Origin: Crambe crambe | Lineage: Eukaryota > Porifera > Demospongiae > Poecilosclerida > Crambeidae | NCBI GenBank assembly: GCA_963924555.1 | Contig: CAWUPZ010000001.1 | Span: 62,001-126,000, forward strand | Length of the DNA stretch: 64,000 nt | Direction of reading: 5' to 3' | Shown: piece after piece, positions 43,508 through 55,059 of the stretch | Numbering within the stretch: position 1 is the stretch's first letter | How the letters are laid out: each line of letters starts with the position of its first letter | The notes under the pieces: generated by a model | The model's database searches: none | What the model was told of the DNA's origin: nothing | The model's input: the letters and a program-made list of their open reading frames with translations, nothing else | Made by a program: the position numbers and the translations under genes

Positions 43508-44906
43508 TAAAGTAACCCTTTCATACATGCTGGAGGACTAATCAACAGATTTTCAGTAAACCCTCAAGCAAAACTCTGAATTGAACCCTGAACAAGATAT
43601 ATAGGAATACAAAATTTTATTGAGGTCACGCATGACATGTGTGTGTTGTGTTGTGCAACCTGAGTGACACACATTGACTGTGAGAGAGATGATATTCCCT
43701 ATAATAGTCAATGCTACTCAGATAGTCAATGGAACATCCTTAATTTTCAGTGAATACTTTGAGTTAGTATTATAGTATTATGTATTGATAATCATAATCA
43801 GAGAAGCAGGAGGGAATGACATTGTTTAGCTCAGCATAAAATATCATAGGAGGTACCCAATGACATACCTAAATATTCAGTGTTAATTTATTATTGTGGT
43901 CATGTTCAACAACAAAAAAAATTAATTACCTTGTACATAAGGTAAAAGCTCAATTAGCATTATGATGGTAGTGGAATCATCATAAATGAATGCCATGTAA
44001 TGTATATTAGCCAAGTATAAGAGGAAAGGGTTAGAGTACAAAGTGTAAATGAATTAGCAGGTACAGAGGGACTCAGGGAGGAGGGGTTGTTAGAACTTCA
44101 CATCACTGTGACCGTATAACTTCTCCCTTCTCACCTCCCTCATCACTGTGACACTCTTATGGCATGAGTATTTGATATTAGGAATGTGGGGATGACTGTA
44201 TATTTGGTACAGGATCTCTCTCCTGGAATGTGCACTCTAATGAGGTGACTGAATAGAGTCAAAACACTCTAGGGACCTGAGCTTTTAAGAATTGAGAAAG
44301 TTATAGCAGAATGATCAAGGGGCAAGGTAAATCCAAATAGACTTATTGACAGTGAATGAGCGAGCCCAATAGTGGATATGTCTTACCTCGTGGGAACAGA
44401 TATTATAGCATAAGCAATTGAGCTAATTGGTCACATGAGGAAATGCTTTACATACACACAATGATAGACTCCAACATCTTTACAAGTGACCCTTTTGCAC
44501 AGTATGAACTCCAATGACATGACTTTGTGGAAAGGTAACACAGTACAAAGGTAATACCATGATACTAGTGTTGCATTAAGAGATAATGATGAGTACTATG
44601 AGGTCATTACAATAATTATAGATAAGGCAGTTCCAATAATAGACATTGTGTAGTAGTCAATAACTTATAGGGAATAACATGTGATGTGTTTCACTCCTAG
44701 TGTAACCTATAAACACACACACACACTAAATGAATTCACTCCTAGTGCAACCGAACACATACATGAAGAAAATTTCAACTCTTTTAAAACCAATAGAGAT
44801 GGCAGGTATCAGAGTATGGATTAGCCATGCCTAGTGCCTGAATACTGTGTGGTACTATTTATGTGATATCAGTAAGTCACAGCTCTTCCAATTTTTTCAA
44901 CATAAA
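43508..44906. repeat. Non-coding, diverged segmental repeats
   Basis: 44577-44695 repeats at 45240-45355 (ATAGACATTGTGTAGTAGT and AACTTATAGGGAAT). Part of 44480-44540 resembles 49550-49615 (ATGAACTCCAATGACAT). No gene is recognised. Confidence 0.45.
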
Positions 44907-45030
44907 ATGACGACGATCTTACCAGCTACAGCTGGTATATGCACCTCACCTGATAAAGGTACTTTCCTGCTCGCAGATGACAGGACAAGTGAACTCCTAG
45001 AGGCCTTGCATGTCATGGTGTCTGCAGCAA
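44907..45030 (+). CDS. Candidate first coding exon (unknown)
   Basis: ATG at 44907 opens MTTILPATAGICTSPDKGTF and LLADDRTSELLEALHVMVSA, ending at a good donor (CAGCAA|GTAAGAAT). The sequence is protein-like, yet nothing similar is recognised and no following exon was found. It could be chance within the repeat block. Confidence 0.25.
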
Positions 45031-46029
45031 GTAAGAATATTTCTCTATAATTGCAAGTGTCCTTGGAGATCACATTATTCACCTGATACCACCAACAAGT
45101 GTGTCTAATCACTCACTATAAACATGATGTGGAAAGGTTGTCCAAACCTTAAAGGAAAAATCAATTATCCCATTATGGAAGACAAATAGTAAGGGATGGT
45201 GGAGTAAAGGTTAGTGTTACTATCATAGTAGTACCACATAGTGATAGACAATGAGTATTATGAGGTCATCCCAATATAGAAGATGATTGTTCCTATTATA
45301 GACATTGTGTAGTAGTTGATAACTTATAGGGAATGACATGTGATGTGTCTCAACCTGTCAACAACATACAAATATGGTACATGTATCAAAATTGTAAATA
45401 ACTGCAAGTAAGGCACAGTAATCAGTTTCTTCATTAAACTCAATGCCCATTATCAAACATGGTTACTCTGTTCAATCACCTCATTATGGTACAAGTACAC
45501 ATTCCATACTCAGTCCAACAAGAGAGTTCCTGTACCTGTCAATTTATCCTTGCATGATGGGCAAGGAGAAACAACAGAAATGTCAAAGCTAATAGGTGAT
45601 AGGATATGCCACAATGGGAATTATTTTGCATAGCTCTAGAATAAAGAAACTAAGGCTATTGTTAAATTACTTAATAATAGGCTGAGACCCATGGCTAGAA
45701 CTACTGGTTGACTTCCCACAAAGTTAACAACAAGTGGATGCTACATCTTACTGCAGTACATATCCAATTAAAGGATAGGACCGACCCAATTTAAATGAAA
45801 TTTAATATGTGAGGCAATGAATCAAGAATTGGTAGCCGCAATGTCATAGGTCCCACTACAGGAAAACATCATCTATCCAGCAGAAGTCATACCACCCAGA
45901 AGGGTAGAGCATATACATGATTGGGAGGACAATATGGGGAAGGTAGTATTGGTCCTCCTGCAACCTAAGAATTGCTGTTCAGCGCAGTCAGTGATTCCCC
46001 AGGGAAAATCCCTAAAGTTACTAACCCCC

Positions 46030-48080
46030 CATTATCAGCATTTGTAGGCATAGTCTCTATGCTAATACAACACTTGAACAGCCACAGGCTTGAATGCTTT
46101 CATGCATTTAGTGTGCCAAATGGATTCTCTCCAGCATGTTAGATGAATCATTAAGAGACGGTGAAGCACAATAAATGCTAGTTGAGGGGTGGATGATACC
46201 ATTACTGATACACCTACCATCAAATGTAGTTTCAGGCTCAAAGGAAACATACATTTCAAGAGATAAAGAATCTCTGAAGTGCCTCTATGTGAGGAAGCCA
46301 GCAACCATAATTTGCATGGACACAGCTTGGTCAGTTCCAGTGGTACCACATGATGTAATACTAAGACAATGCAATACCCACAACTACATGTTTGTTTATC
46401 AACAGTGAGGGTGCTACAAGAGACGAAGGAGGGTGGGGCGCCATTTGGGAAGAGGGATAGGGTGTTGAGGACCTGAATGCATTGGTGGACATCTGAACAC
46501 TCACTAATGACAATATGTATCAAAAATGAGGGCAACAAATTAATTACCTGTAAAATTACTGTTTTTGGTGATGTAGTTTGCCACACCCCTTTATAGCAAC
46601 ACTACAGCATGATTGGGATATTTATCTGGGTAGCTGTTTATTTCAAGTATACACTCATTGTTCCATAGGGTACTCAAATGCTTCATTCACCAACACATTC
46701 TATGGATGGTTTTATCATCCATACCAGAGGATTTCATCACACATTGTCCATGTTCCACTTTCTGTTGACAACTATCAACCTCCTCCTCAGGACATAATTG
46801 CTGATTTGAACAGCTCAGTATGCCTATGTCCATGGCATCCCTTGACCGTTCAATATAACAGCTATCACTCTCTAAATTCCTAACCAAAATTCAGCTCATA
46901 GAGTGAGTCTCTGCTGGTGGTGAAATTAGAGCAGATTATTATAACGGGATCAAGTGAATGCAAATAGCATAAATAGAGATCAACAACTCTTATGAGAGGT
47001 AGCCTGCAAGGGTTGAAAGGTTAGAGTGCTCTCAGTCTGTAGTGTACCAAATGGATTCTCTCCAGCATACATTCACTGCACCACCATGATTGGGTAAAGG
47101 GTAGACACACTAGTAGTATAACACAGCATCAATAGTACAACGTACGTAAAGGGTCATTTCAAACCACATGATCTGCACAACAGATCCTACTGCTAACCTC
47201 TTCTGAACCCACACCTGCTTTTATTAACTCCTGAAACTGGTGACATGAATTCGTGGCATAACTAATTATGCAAAGATAAGACATACATTTATGGAAATAA
47301 GGGAGGGAGGTGGAAGGACCAAGAGTACAGAAAGTCCTTCCATGATGCACATTTACCTGTGTGAAGCTCTTTCCGGCAACTCTTACTATTAGACCCACAG
47401 AGACATATAATAATGGGGATAGTTCCCAGGCATTCAAATGGTGCAGTAACCCTATCAGGGGAGAGAAATAATAGGTCAGTGTATTATGGATGTGGCTAGT
47501 GCCAGCAAATGGAAAAGAATGCTCCCACTTCTGTCAAGACAACATTCCATAATCAGATGGGTGGATCACTGGTAGCTAGTCTCGCAATGATCCTCACAAG
47601 CTAGAATTTAATCAACTAGGTATCACTGGAGTTTTCTATACCTCATGATTAGTGTACAGCTTCAACCAGAAGCAGAAGCACATTGCAGGACATGCAGTAA
47701 CACTCTCATCATGTATGTACATCTGCACATGATTATCTAATCATTGTAGAGTTTTGAAATTGAGTCAGATAAGGGGGAAATGAAGGAATGGACTGGAAAA
47801 TATCCAATAAGAGACTGTCATTGCAATTAAGTCCTTGCATTGAACCCCATTTCAGATGTATGAAATATAATCCTGGAACTACAAGACACATTGGGTTCTC
47901 ACACATTCTGATCCCACACTAAATCATCAACCCTGCATCCTGAAAGAAATCAAGTCTTATCTGTTATTTAAAAAATTGAGCGTATTAAAGAGGTGTGATG
48001 ATATTAATACTACACATAGAGAGGTCTATAAGACAGGAAGGGCAACTACAGAAAAAGTCACTTCTCAAAAATGTCACTAT
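46030..48080. repeat. Segmental duplication, left copy
   Basis: Matches about 61150-64000 in direct orientation. Long stretches are almost identical (for example 47690-48080 against 63610-64000), and the 61-kb copy has an extra 0.74 kb (about 61340-62090). Minus-strand open frames (46062-46586, 47159-47437) recur in broken form in the other copy and have no family resemblance. They are treated as repeat-borne chance frames. Confidence 0.7.
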
Positions 48081-49650
48081 TAAGGACAACTGCTAAATGC
48101 AGTGGAATGAATCTAAGACTGTGTAGTGAAAAATTTCTAAAAACAAAAGACTCACACTTTCATTTAACCCCCTCCCATGAAATTTAATATACCACCACAT
48201 ACACTGCACTCACTCCGACCTGATTGGGTAAAGGGTAATAGAAACCAAGTTCAAGGTAAAGGGTTTGCACCTGCATCTCCTGGTTAGGTGGGTAATAAAT
48301 TATGGGTGTGGTTATTGAATCTAGGAAGGGTGAGAACTCTCTTATTGTTGAACTTTATCCACGACTATCCCTACTTGTCTGTTCTATTTAAAGAGATACC
48401 ATGAAGAATATTAAAGCAGCACCTTAAATAATAATTAGTCCATAAAATACAGCGAAATGCAAGCATTGTGGGGTGAGTGTGCATGCTGAGTTTAGTAATG
48501 AAAAGAAACTGTAATATTAGAAAAATACCTAATAATAATAAAGCCAGCTGGTCCCATTCATTAACAGCAAGACCTACTTACTGTCACTCTCTAGACAAGT
48601 ACATGTGCAAGTATTCAATATGAAAAGAAGCCTCTTAGGAAAGATAAAAAAAGAGGATTAACTTTATTTTTCTTGGTGATGTTGATGGTGCTTCATTTGA
48701 GTCAGCACACGACCTTCAAGTGCTTTCTACAGTGAGAGAAGAAATAGCTAACTAACCATAATCCTTTGAGTGCTACACTGACTGTCAAGAGGAAGAGGAA
48801 GAATGACAACTAAAATAAGTCAAGTTGCTACTATACATGTTGAGTAGCTACTTTGAGATAATAATTTTCATGATGACACACATACAATCATGCCACACAT
48901 TGTTCTTTCAAGTGTATTCATGATCCACTATACATCATCAAGTGTATCAAGAGGTACGAGGGTTTCAGGAATCAAGGTGGAGGGACTGCTAGAGTCATAA
49001 CAGAACTACATATTCTCCATTATGAGTGATTGGATCAATGTTCCATCAGGGACACCTCTCAATCCCTCTTGTTGATAAACAAATGATTGTCATTGTGGGT
49101 ATTGCATTGCCTTATATGGATGCATTGTATCCTGTGGTAGCACTCCAGGCATATATGAGAGGTGCAGGAGATATCTGCCTTACATTAGGGAAATGCAAGC
49201 ATTGTGGGGCAAGTGTGCATGCTGAGTTTAGCCATGAAAAGAAACTGCAACATTACAAAAACACCTAGAGATAAAAGCCAGCTGGCCCCATTCATTAACA
49301 GCAAGACCCACTTACTAAGGGACCTGTGTACAAACATGATGTAGGTAGACCACAACTTTATAGGAATAGCATAAAGGCCTAATCATAAGTGCAGTAAGAG
49401 ATTGTACCTGAGGGCATAGATTCCAGAGCAGGGCTAGAAAAAAGAGGAATTTTGATTGGTCATGCAAGATTCCCTATACCCTAAAATGGAAACATGACTT
49501 GAATTTCTGAACTTCAAAGATCAGTAAAGTGGCTGTTTTAGAGAAGACCTTTACAAGTGAGCCTGTTGGACAGCATCCTCTGACTACATGAACTCCAATG
49601 ACATTATAACACAAACATTTTGGAAAGATTATCTCAAAAGGATATGTGAT
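48081..49650. repeat. Repeat-derived sequence with an internal duplication
   Basis: 48450-48595 and 49190-49320 are copies of each other (GCAAGCATTGTGGGG and CATTCATTAACAGCAAGACC). No supported gene. Confidence 0.5.
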
Positions 49651-49875
49651 AGTACTTGAGAAAAGGGGTCTTATCGTGCAAAACATTAAAAGCTGTTAAA
49701 CGCTTGTAAAGTTTACAAGCTACATATAAAATGTACATGAGATGTAAAATTCAATTAAGTATAACTCAGGAACAAAATGGGGTATTAATTTGATTTAAAA
49801 GCCAACAGATTAAGAGCTTTAGAATGATCCGTTTTGAATTTCTGCTCCATAAGACCCCTTTTCTCAAGTACTATA
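49651..49875. mobile_element. Small TIR element
   Basis: Inverted ends TAGTACTTGAGAAAAGGGGT (49651-49675) and ACCCCTTTTCTCAAGTACTA (49849-49875) enclose about 170 bp. Superfamily not determined. Confidence 0.6.
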
Positions 49876-50389
49876 TACCGTATCACATAATAAATAATTA
49901 GATTATAATTCAAGTTTTCATTTTCATTGTTACAGCTTACTTGTAATTAGCTTGTACACTATTTTGTACAAAGTAATAATTATTTTCACATGATTAATTT
50001 TTGTTGTTGAACATGACCAAGAAAATAAAGGTACAGACATTGTGTAAAAGCATGATGGTAAAAGCACATTGTGTGAATATAACTGCACAAGTTGATAAGT
50101 TCGAGGATTTCCTTATATGGATATCCTGAAATAACATTATGCTGCATGTAAAGTCTCATTTCATGGACTTATCCAGCAGGTATGTAGTTAATAACTGTGG
50201 ACGAGGAAATGATGAACATCGAACGACTTTTCATTACAAACTATACTGTCAGCCATTTTGAAATTAATGACGTCATTTGTCATGCGCGAGCGTCTGTCAC
50301 GATCACATGCATGTACGCGCGTGCCAACCAATACCTAGCTAGCTACTAGCCTCTCTAAATAAAAAATGAAGTCATATAAAAAGTAAATA

Positions 50390-50640
50390 AACAAGTGAAA
50401 GGAAAAAAATTAAAAAGGCCATGTAGACTAAGTGTTAGTCTGTACTTTTACCTATAGCAGTTTCTGTGAACAAACATCAAAATTATGCTGCCTTCAATAA
50501 TAATCCCTACATCACTGCCTAAAGCAGAACTTTTACACAGTGAAGTAGGGATTATTATTGAAGGCAGCATAATTTTATTCACAGAAACTAAAAGTACAGA
50601 CTAACACTACATGGCCTTAATTTTTTCCCTTTCATTGTCC
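50390..50640. mobile_element. Fold-back element
   Basis: The arms run 50394-50510 and 50545-50636. The inner ends are AATAATCCCTAC and GTAGGGATTATT, and the outer end is AACAAGTGAAAGG. The arm body (GCTGCCTTCAATAATAATC, GTACAGACTAACACTACATG) is unlike the other members. Confidence 0.7.
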
Positions 50641-50832
50641 ATAACAATACCAACACTGTACTAAGGTCCACACCCCTAGAGTGCACATTAGTGGTCACCT
50701 CATTACATCCATAAGGACAATATCCACACTGTACTAAGGTCCACACACCTAGAATGAAGTGCACATTAGTGGTCACCTCATTACATCCATAAGGACAATA
50801 CCCACATTGCACTAAGGTCCACACAAGTGCAC
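50640..50832. repeat. Tandem repeat, three units of about 60-75 bp
   Basis: Units share CACTGTACTAAGGTCCACAC, GTGCACATTAGTGG and CTCATTACATCCATAAGGAC, with small length differences. A repetitive minus-strand ORF results. Confidence 0.7.
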
Positions 50833-51754
50833 ATTAGTGGTTGCCTCATTATATCTACAACCTCTGAGGCTCTCTACAAATGATAAAAGGCTGGGTCCCA
50901 AGTGTGTGCATTATTCGGAGGTTCCATTGTAATTATATGCAGGAGAGAAAGAGTGAACAAACAAAGAGCAGAATTGAGAAGGTTCACAAAAGGAACTGAA
51001 ATAATTAAGGACACAGTAAAACCCACAACAAATTAAAGGACACCATCCCATCAGTGAAGTGAGGACCTCTCTGAACTTGATGGATTGACTCCTCAACAGG
51101 CTATAGCCAAGGATGGTTTCAATATAAGAAAGTCACAAGTATGGATGGGATACAATGTCAAAGATTCCAATAGTGGGCCATGAGGTGCTCAGGTCTACAA
51201 AACTCCCCTTCAGCACTATCCATGCTAGGGACAAAGTGAGATGGGACAATATATAGAGGGAGGGAGGGAGGGAGGAGCAATAAGAAGATGTACCAATTAT
51301 ACCTATCAGATACTGATGGGGATAGAGAGAGTCAATGCATTGCACATACCTCTTTGACTGATGTGAACAAATTCTGACCAGTCATCTCACAGAGATCTCT
51401 CTCCAGCTCCTCCAGCAACTCCTAATAACCCACAACTTGTTCATCATCAGGGAGGAGGTTCCCAGGCATTCAGATGGTGCAGGAAACCTATCAAGGGAGA
51501 GAGGACTCAATGGGTCAGTGTTCTGCCCAGATACATGCTCAGATTTCTTTCCCACCTTCAATCAAGAGTCAGTGACCTAAATGACAGTCACTTGCTTGGC
51601 TGGGCTGATGGTGGACACTCTTGCAGGTATCGAGGTAGTCTCGATAAGTATAACAGAGTACTGGCAGACTATTAATAGGTAAAGGGTGAGGCTAGGGATA
51701 AAGAGTACTGTGTTTCAGGGGATGCTCACAAGGGGGAACCCCCATCCACAACTG

Positions 51755-52060
51755 TAGTAGCTCTATTAATTATGCTATAATAACTCAAAACTCCTCCAGA
51801 ATGCACTAAATTTATGTGATCTCACCTCCCCAAGTTGGCTCCTCCGCCCCTGTATTTTATAATATGTAACTTCCTGGCTTCGCGAGGGGGGGGGGGGGGG
51901 GGGGGGTCTCCCCAAATGTAGTAGCTCTATTAATTATGCTATAATAATAATTCAAAACTCCTCCAGAATGCACTAAATTAACCCACTGTGTGATCTCACC
52001 CTAGACCCAAGTTGGCCCAAGTTGCTCCTTCACCCCTGTATCTCATATGTAACTTCCTGC
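51755..52060. repeat. Duplication around a 21-bp poly(G) run
   Basis: 51755-51875 and 51918-52059 are direct copies (TAGTAGCTCTATTAATTATG, CTCCTCCAGAATGCACTAAA). Between them lies an uninterrupted G run at 51886-51906. Confidence 0.65.
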
Positions 52061-52387
52061 CGGTACTCTAGCCACACTATAAATATAAATGGGTCAGTGT
52101 GACATGGAATGCATGATGTGTTCTGGAGGAACAATCTGTGAGCAAGAAACTCCTGCCCTTTATGTTAGATCATCCAGTGATCCATGGAGTAAGTTGTCTT
52201 GACAGAGTGAGTATCTGGGAAGAACACTTCCCTCTGAATATGAAGTTCGCTGAGACATTCCACGAGCAAGCTGTACTCTTCAAAACAGTGTGCCTCGGGT
52301 CTGCCGATGAAAATAATGCCCACCACCAGTCAGCCTCACCCTTCGTATACAATGCGCATGCGCAAAAAGGGTAACAACATTGTAATT

Positions 52388-52701
52388 CTACAGTTTGGCA
52401 TCTCTAATAGATTTAGCAAGTTGGTCTAATCCAATATCTTCCAGCACAGAAATCAAAGTCTCCCAGGACACAGGTTGTCTCCCACCTCCACTTAACCACT
52501 CTTGAAAAATATGGCGGTTGATACTTTGAGCATTCGTTTGAAGTTGGAGTTCTAGGGCACTGATATGGGCACCAGTTTCATCCTCAAGAAGTAATGTTCC
52601 AAATTCAAAGTACTTTGTCCCAATCTCGCGAGCCAAGTTCACTTTAGAGTCTTGTAATGGGAAACACAAGATGTCCATCATGGTTGGAGGTGGGCAAGAC
52701 A
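52388..52701 (-). CDS. Two-death-domain protein, last exon (second death domain)
   Basis: The exon begins after TTCCACAG at 52701 in phase 1 and ends at the stop at 52388. Residues read VNLAREIGTKYFEFGTLLLE, then FQEWLSGGGRQPVSWETLIS and VLEDIGLDQLAKSI. That is a death-like fold with the W...L......SW..L...L..IG..LA..I pattern. It joins in frame to the small linker exon. The protein ends four residues after the domain, a usual arrangement for adaptors. Confidence 0.75.
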
Positions 52702-52825
52702 CTGTGGAATGAAGACAAGGAACTATTAATGTCACAAAATGCAAGATAAGGGATATGATTATAACTCACTTCATAGGACAAGCAACTTTCAGAATAGCAA
52801 AGTAATTGTACAAGGTTGAACTTAC

Positions 52826-52912
52826 CTTCAGATTGTGAAGTATGCATTTTAGGAGCAGTTGGAGGAGATGCATGGCTGGATAGTGATGTAGATGACTGCA
52901 GTACTTCTGAAT
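52826..52912 (-). CDS. Two-death-domain protein, linker exon
   Basis: An 87-bp exon between ACATACAG at 52912 and CTGAAG|GTAAGT at 52826. It encodes a Ser/Pro-rich linker (DSEVLQSSTSLSSHASPPTA and PKMHTSQSE). It starts and ends in phase 1, so it can be skipped without changing the frame. Confidence 0.7.
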
Positions 52913-52968
52913 CTGTATGTAAAATGTAGTGGTACTAGCAATAGCATAAAATGCTAGTAGATACACAC

Positions 52969-53336
52969 CTTCATCATAATTTCCACGGATGGAACATTTC
53001 TCAGCATTAAGAGCTGCTTCTATATCAGCTGCCAATTTTTCCTGCCGGCCATCCTTCAGCAAGTTGTACAAGCCTCTCCATTTCTCTGAGTAGCGTTTGC
53101 AGTGGGACATTTGAGCCAGCACATCTCGTGAGCAATCAACATCTGACTCTTGCTTTGCTATGGATTTGATGCAATAAGGTGGGATGCCAACAAGTTCGGC
53201 TATCTTCTTCCAGTAGGGAGCCAAGTCATCCAGGATTCTGATTTCTCTGTGCTCACCAATTTCAGAGTCAAAGTACTTAATTAGTTTCAGGTAGTCCATT
53301 TTCATATCTTCATCCCAAAGTGGATTAGCATTGACT
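52969..53336 (-). CDS. Two-death-domain protein, first recognised exon (first death domain)
   Basis: Starts near 53336 (acceptor AAG or AAGCAG after an AT-rich tract; exact base uncertain) and ends at GATGAAG|GTGTGT at 52969, phase 1. It encodes a death domain: ILDDLAPYWKKIAELVGIPP, YCIKSIAKQESDVDCSRDVL, then SEKWRGLYNLLKDGRQEKLA and DIEAAL. Homotypic contacts of such domains assemble apoptotic or NF-kB-type complexes. A broken copy of its 3' half is at 9016-9150. Upstream exons are unknown; the kelch gene ends before it with its own stop. Confidence 0.75.
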
Positions 53337-53432
53337 GCTTCATAAAAAATAATTATTATGATGACATGCAAATCATTTATAGTGTTATAATTATGCACAT
53401 CAAATTTGATATCAATACTTTCAATACTAAGG

Positions 53433-53711
53433 CTATGGATTAATGGACTTCAATGCGGATACTGTAAAGTTAACTATTATTCTCCTTTTTACTGCAGTGG
53501 AACAAAGAGTAGTCACTAAATCGATTTTTGAATCACTATCAACTTTGTTCTCCCTTTCCTCTTCCATATTAGAATTAGCAATTCTTTTGATTCCAAAATT
53601 CTTACGGAAAAATTGAACCACATTTCTTTTGATAAACTTTTTAAATCTGGAAGTAGTTGATTGTTGTTTACCACTAGGATAAAAAGGTAGATTACTTTCT
53701 GGAACAAACAT
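53433..53711 (-). CDS. Lys/Arg-rich open frame, doubtful
   Basis: A 92-codon frame (MFVPESNLPFYPSGKQQSTT, then FKKFIKRNVVQFFRKNFGIK) lies between the kelch and death-domain exons on the same strand. It could be an N-terminal exon of the death-domain gene, but no donor or family supports this. Confidence 0.2.
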   Translation of the reverse strand: MFVPESNLPFYPSGKQQSTTSRFKKFIKRNVVQFFRKNFGIKRIANSNMEEERENKVDSDSKIDLVTTLCSTAVKRRIIVNFTVSALKSINP

Positions 53712-53913
53712 CTCTTGATCATTTGTTCTATTATGATCAGAAGGTTTTGTGAGATTAAAAAATTGGAGAAGTATGCATGCTTCATGTGTGAGGTCTTTGG
53801 TTGCTGACCACTGTGATGGTGTGATGGTGTAACCACAATCAAGATATTATCACCACCAAAACAATCATAGCTAGTGCTATGACACTCCCTAATTTATATG
53901 GTACATCAACTAA

Positions 53914-54857
53914 TCAAAATCTATAGAGTACATCATTTAATTTTAACGGAAATATACACTGATTCCTGGGACTATTATAATCACCTTTTAATGATGCCTT
54001 GAATACCTTACAACTGAGTGAAAGCATTGTAGATCTTCCACCTATCACAACCAGTTCTCCTGTTGAGATGACAGTGGAGGTAGAGGAATCAAGCCGAGTG
54101 GGCAAGTCCTCCACATGCAGCCAGGATCGAGTGAAGGGGGAGTAGGCATGGATATCAGAGGAGGAGTACATTTTAGAGGGGGAGTCTCCTCCAACAGACA
54201 CAAGATTATGATGAAATGTCACACAACTTGAGCGGTAAAGAGGGACTTGGGAAGTTTTCCACAGAGCATCATTGGATTGTAAGGATGATAAGAGAGAGTC
54301 TAATTTGCAGTAAAATACAGAGTTGCCTTGTTTTTCACCTCCCATCAAGTACAAGATCCCATCGTGGATATTGCACTTTATGGAGCAACATTGACAAGGC
54401 AGAGGTTGCACAAATGACCACTCCTCCTGTACAAACACCTCTACTGTATTCAGTCGAATATCAAGCTTTTCCACACCACCCGCAACGACTGCTTACTTTG
54501 AGTATTGATGGCTGATGAAGAGTGGCGTGATGTCCTCATTGGAGGCAGAGATTCGATTCCTTCTACTCCAGCCCATACTTTGTTGGTAGCATAGCTATGA
54601 TTTCGCTCCACCCCACCAATCAGCACCACCTGAGAGTGGTAAGTGGTGAGTGCATAGTATTTGGTGGGTGTTTTGAAAACACTCCATGACTTCAAATCAG
54701 TAGAAGTAAACAATTTGTAAAGATCATCTGACGTTGAGTGACCTCCTCCCACATAAATCTTGCCATGCAGTGATATACACTGGGCCTTAAACATATCCTC
54801 TGGAAGTTCACAGCATTCCTCCCAGTGAAGTTCTGCTAGAGGGTGGAAGATATCAAC
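53914..54857 (-). CDS. Kelch-repeat protein, last exon, one frameshift
   Basis: After an acceptor (TTTGCAG|GTTGATATC) at 54857 the frame reads FHPLAELHWEECCELPEDMF and KIYVGGGHSTSDDLYKLF, then QVVLIGGVERNHS and MRTSRHSSSAIN. After a frameshift near 54490 it continues VEKLDIRLNTVEVFVQEEWS, DGILYLMGGEKQG, LVSVGGDSPSKM and GELVVIGGRSTM to the stop at 53914. The GG doublets and spaced Trp residues (WS.., WKTS, WLHVEDLP) give about five kelch motifs, that is, a large part of a beta-propeller. In the family such propellers bind proteins, often as substrate adaptors. The shift may be a real lesion or a sequence error; upstream exons were not found. Confidence 0.7.
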
Positions 54858-55059
54858 CTGCAAATTATGAGTGAATTATAGTGTGAAAGTGTCAATATTA
54901 TTTGCAAGTGCATGAGATAGCAACTGGTAGCAGATGAGAACCAACTGGTATCCATGACTAGTGCATTGAATGGTGTGTCATCATTATTTTTGAGCAAGGT
55001 ACATGTAAAGGGGTGTGAGTTATAGGATCTGGCAATCTTTACCATCTTTATTATGGTCC

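Noticed and set aside
46062-46586. 174-residue minus-strand ORF, with similar frames at 59.7-60.2 and 62.1-62.3 kb
   Set aside because: The frames follow DNA-level repeat copies, shift relative to each other and show no family motif; best explained as chance in repeats.
47159-47437. 92-residue ORF recurring at 62996-63341
   Set aside because: The copy at 63 kb is broken in the middle and a third diverged copy near 51.4-51.6 kb is not open, so no conserved coding is shown.
52138-52374. 78-residue plus-strand ORF next to the death-domain gene
   Set aside because: No family recognised, antisense to the gene's downstream flank and next to repeats; not supported.
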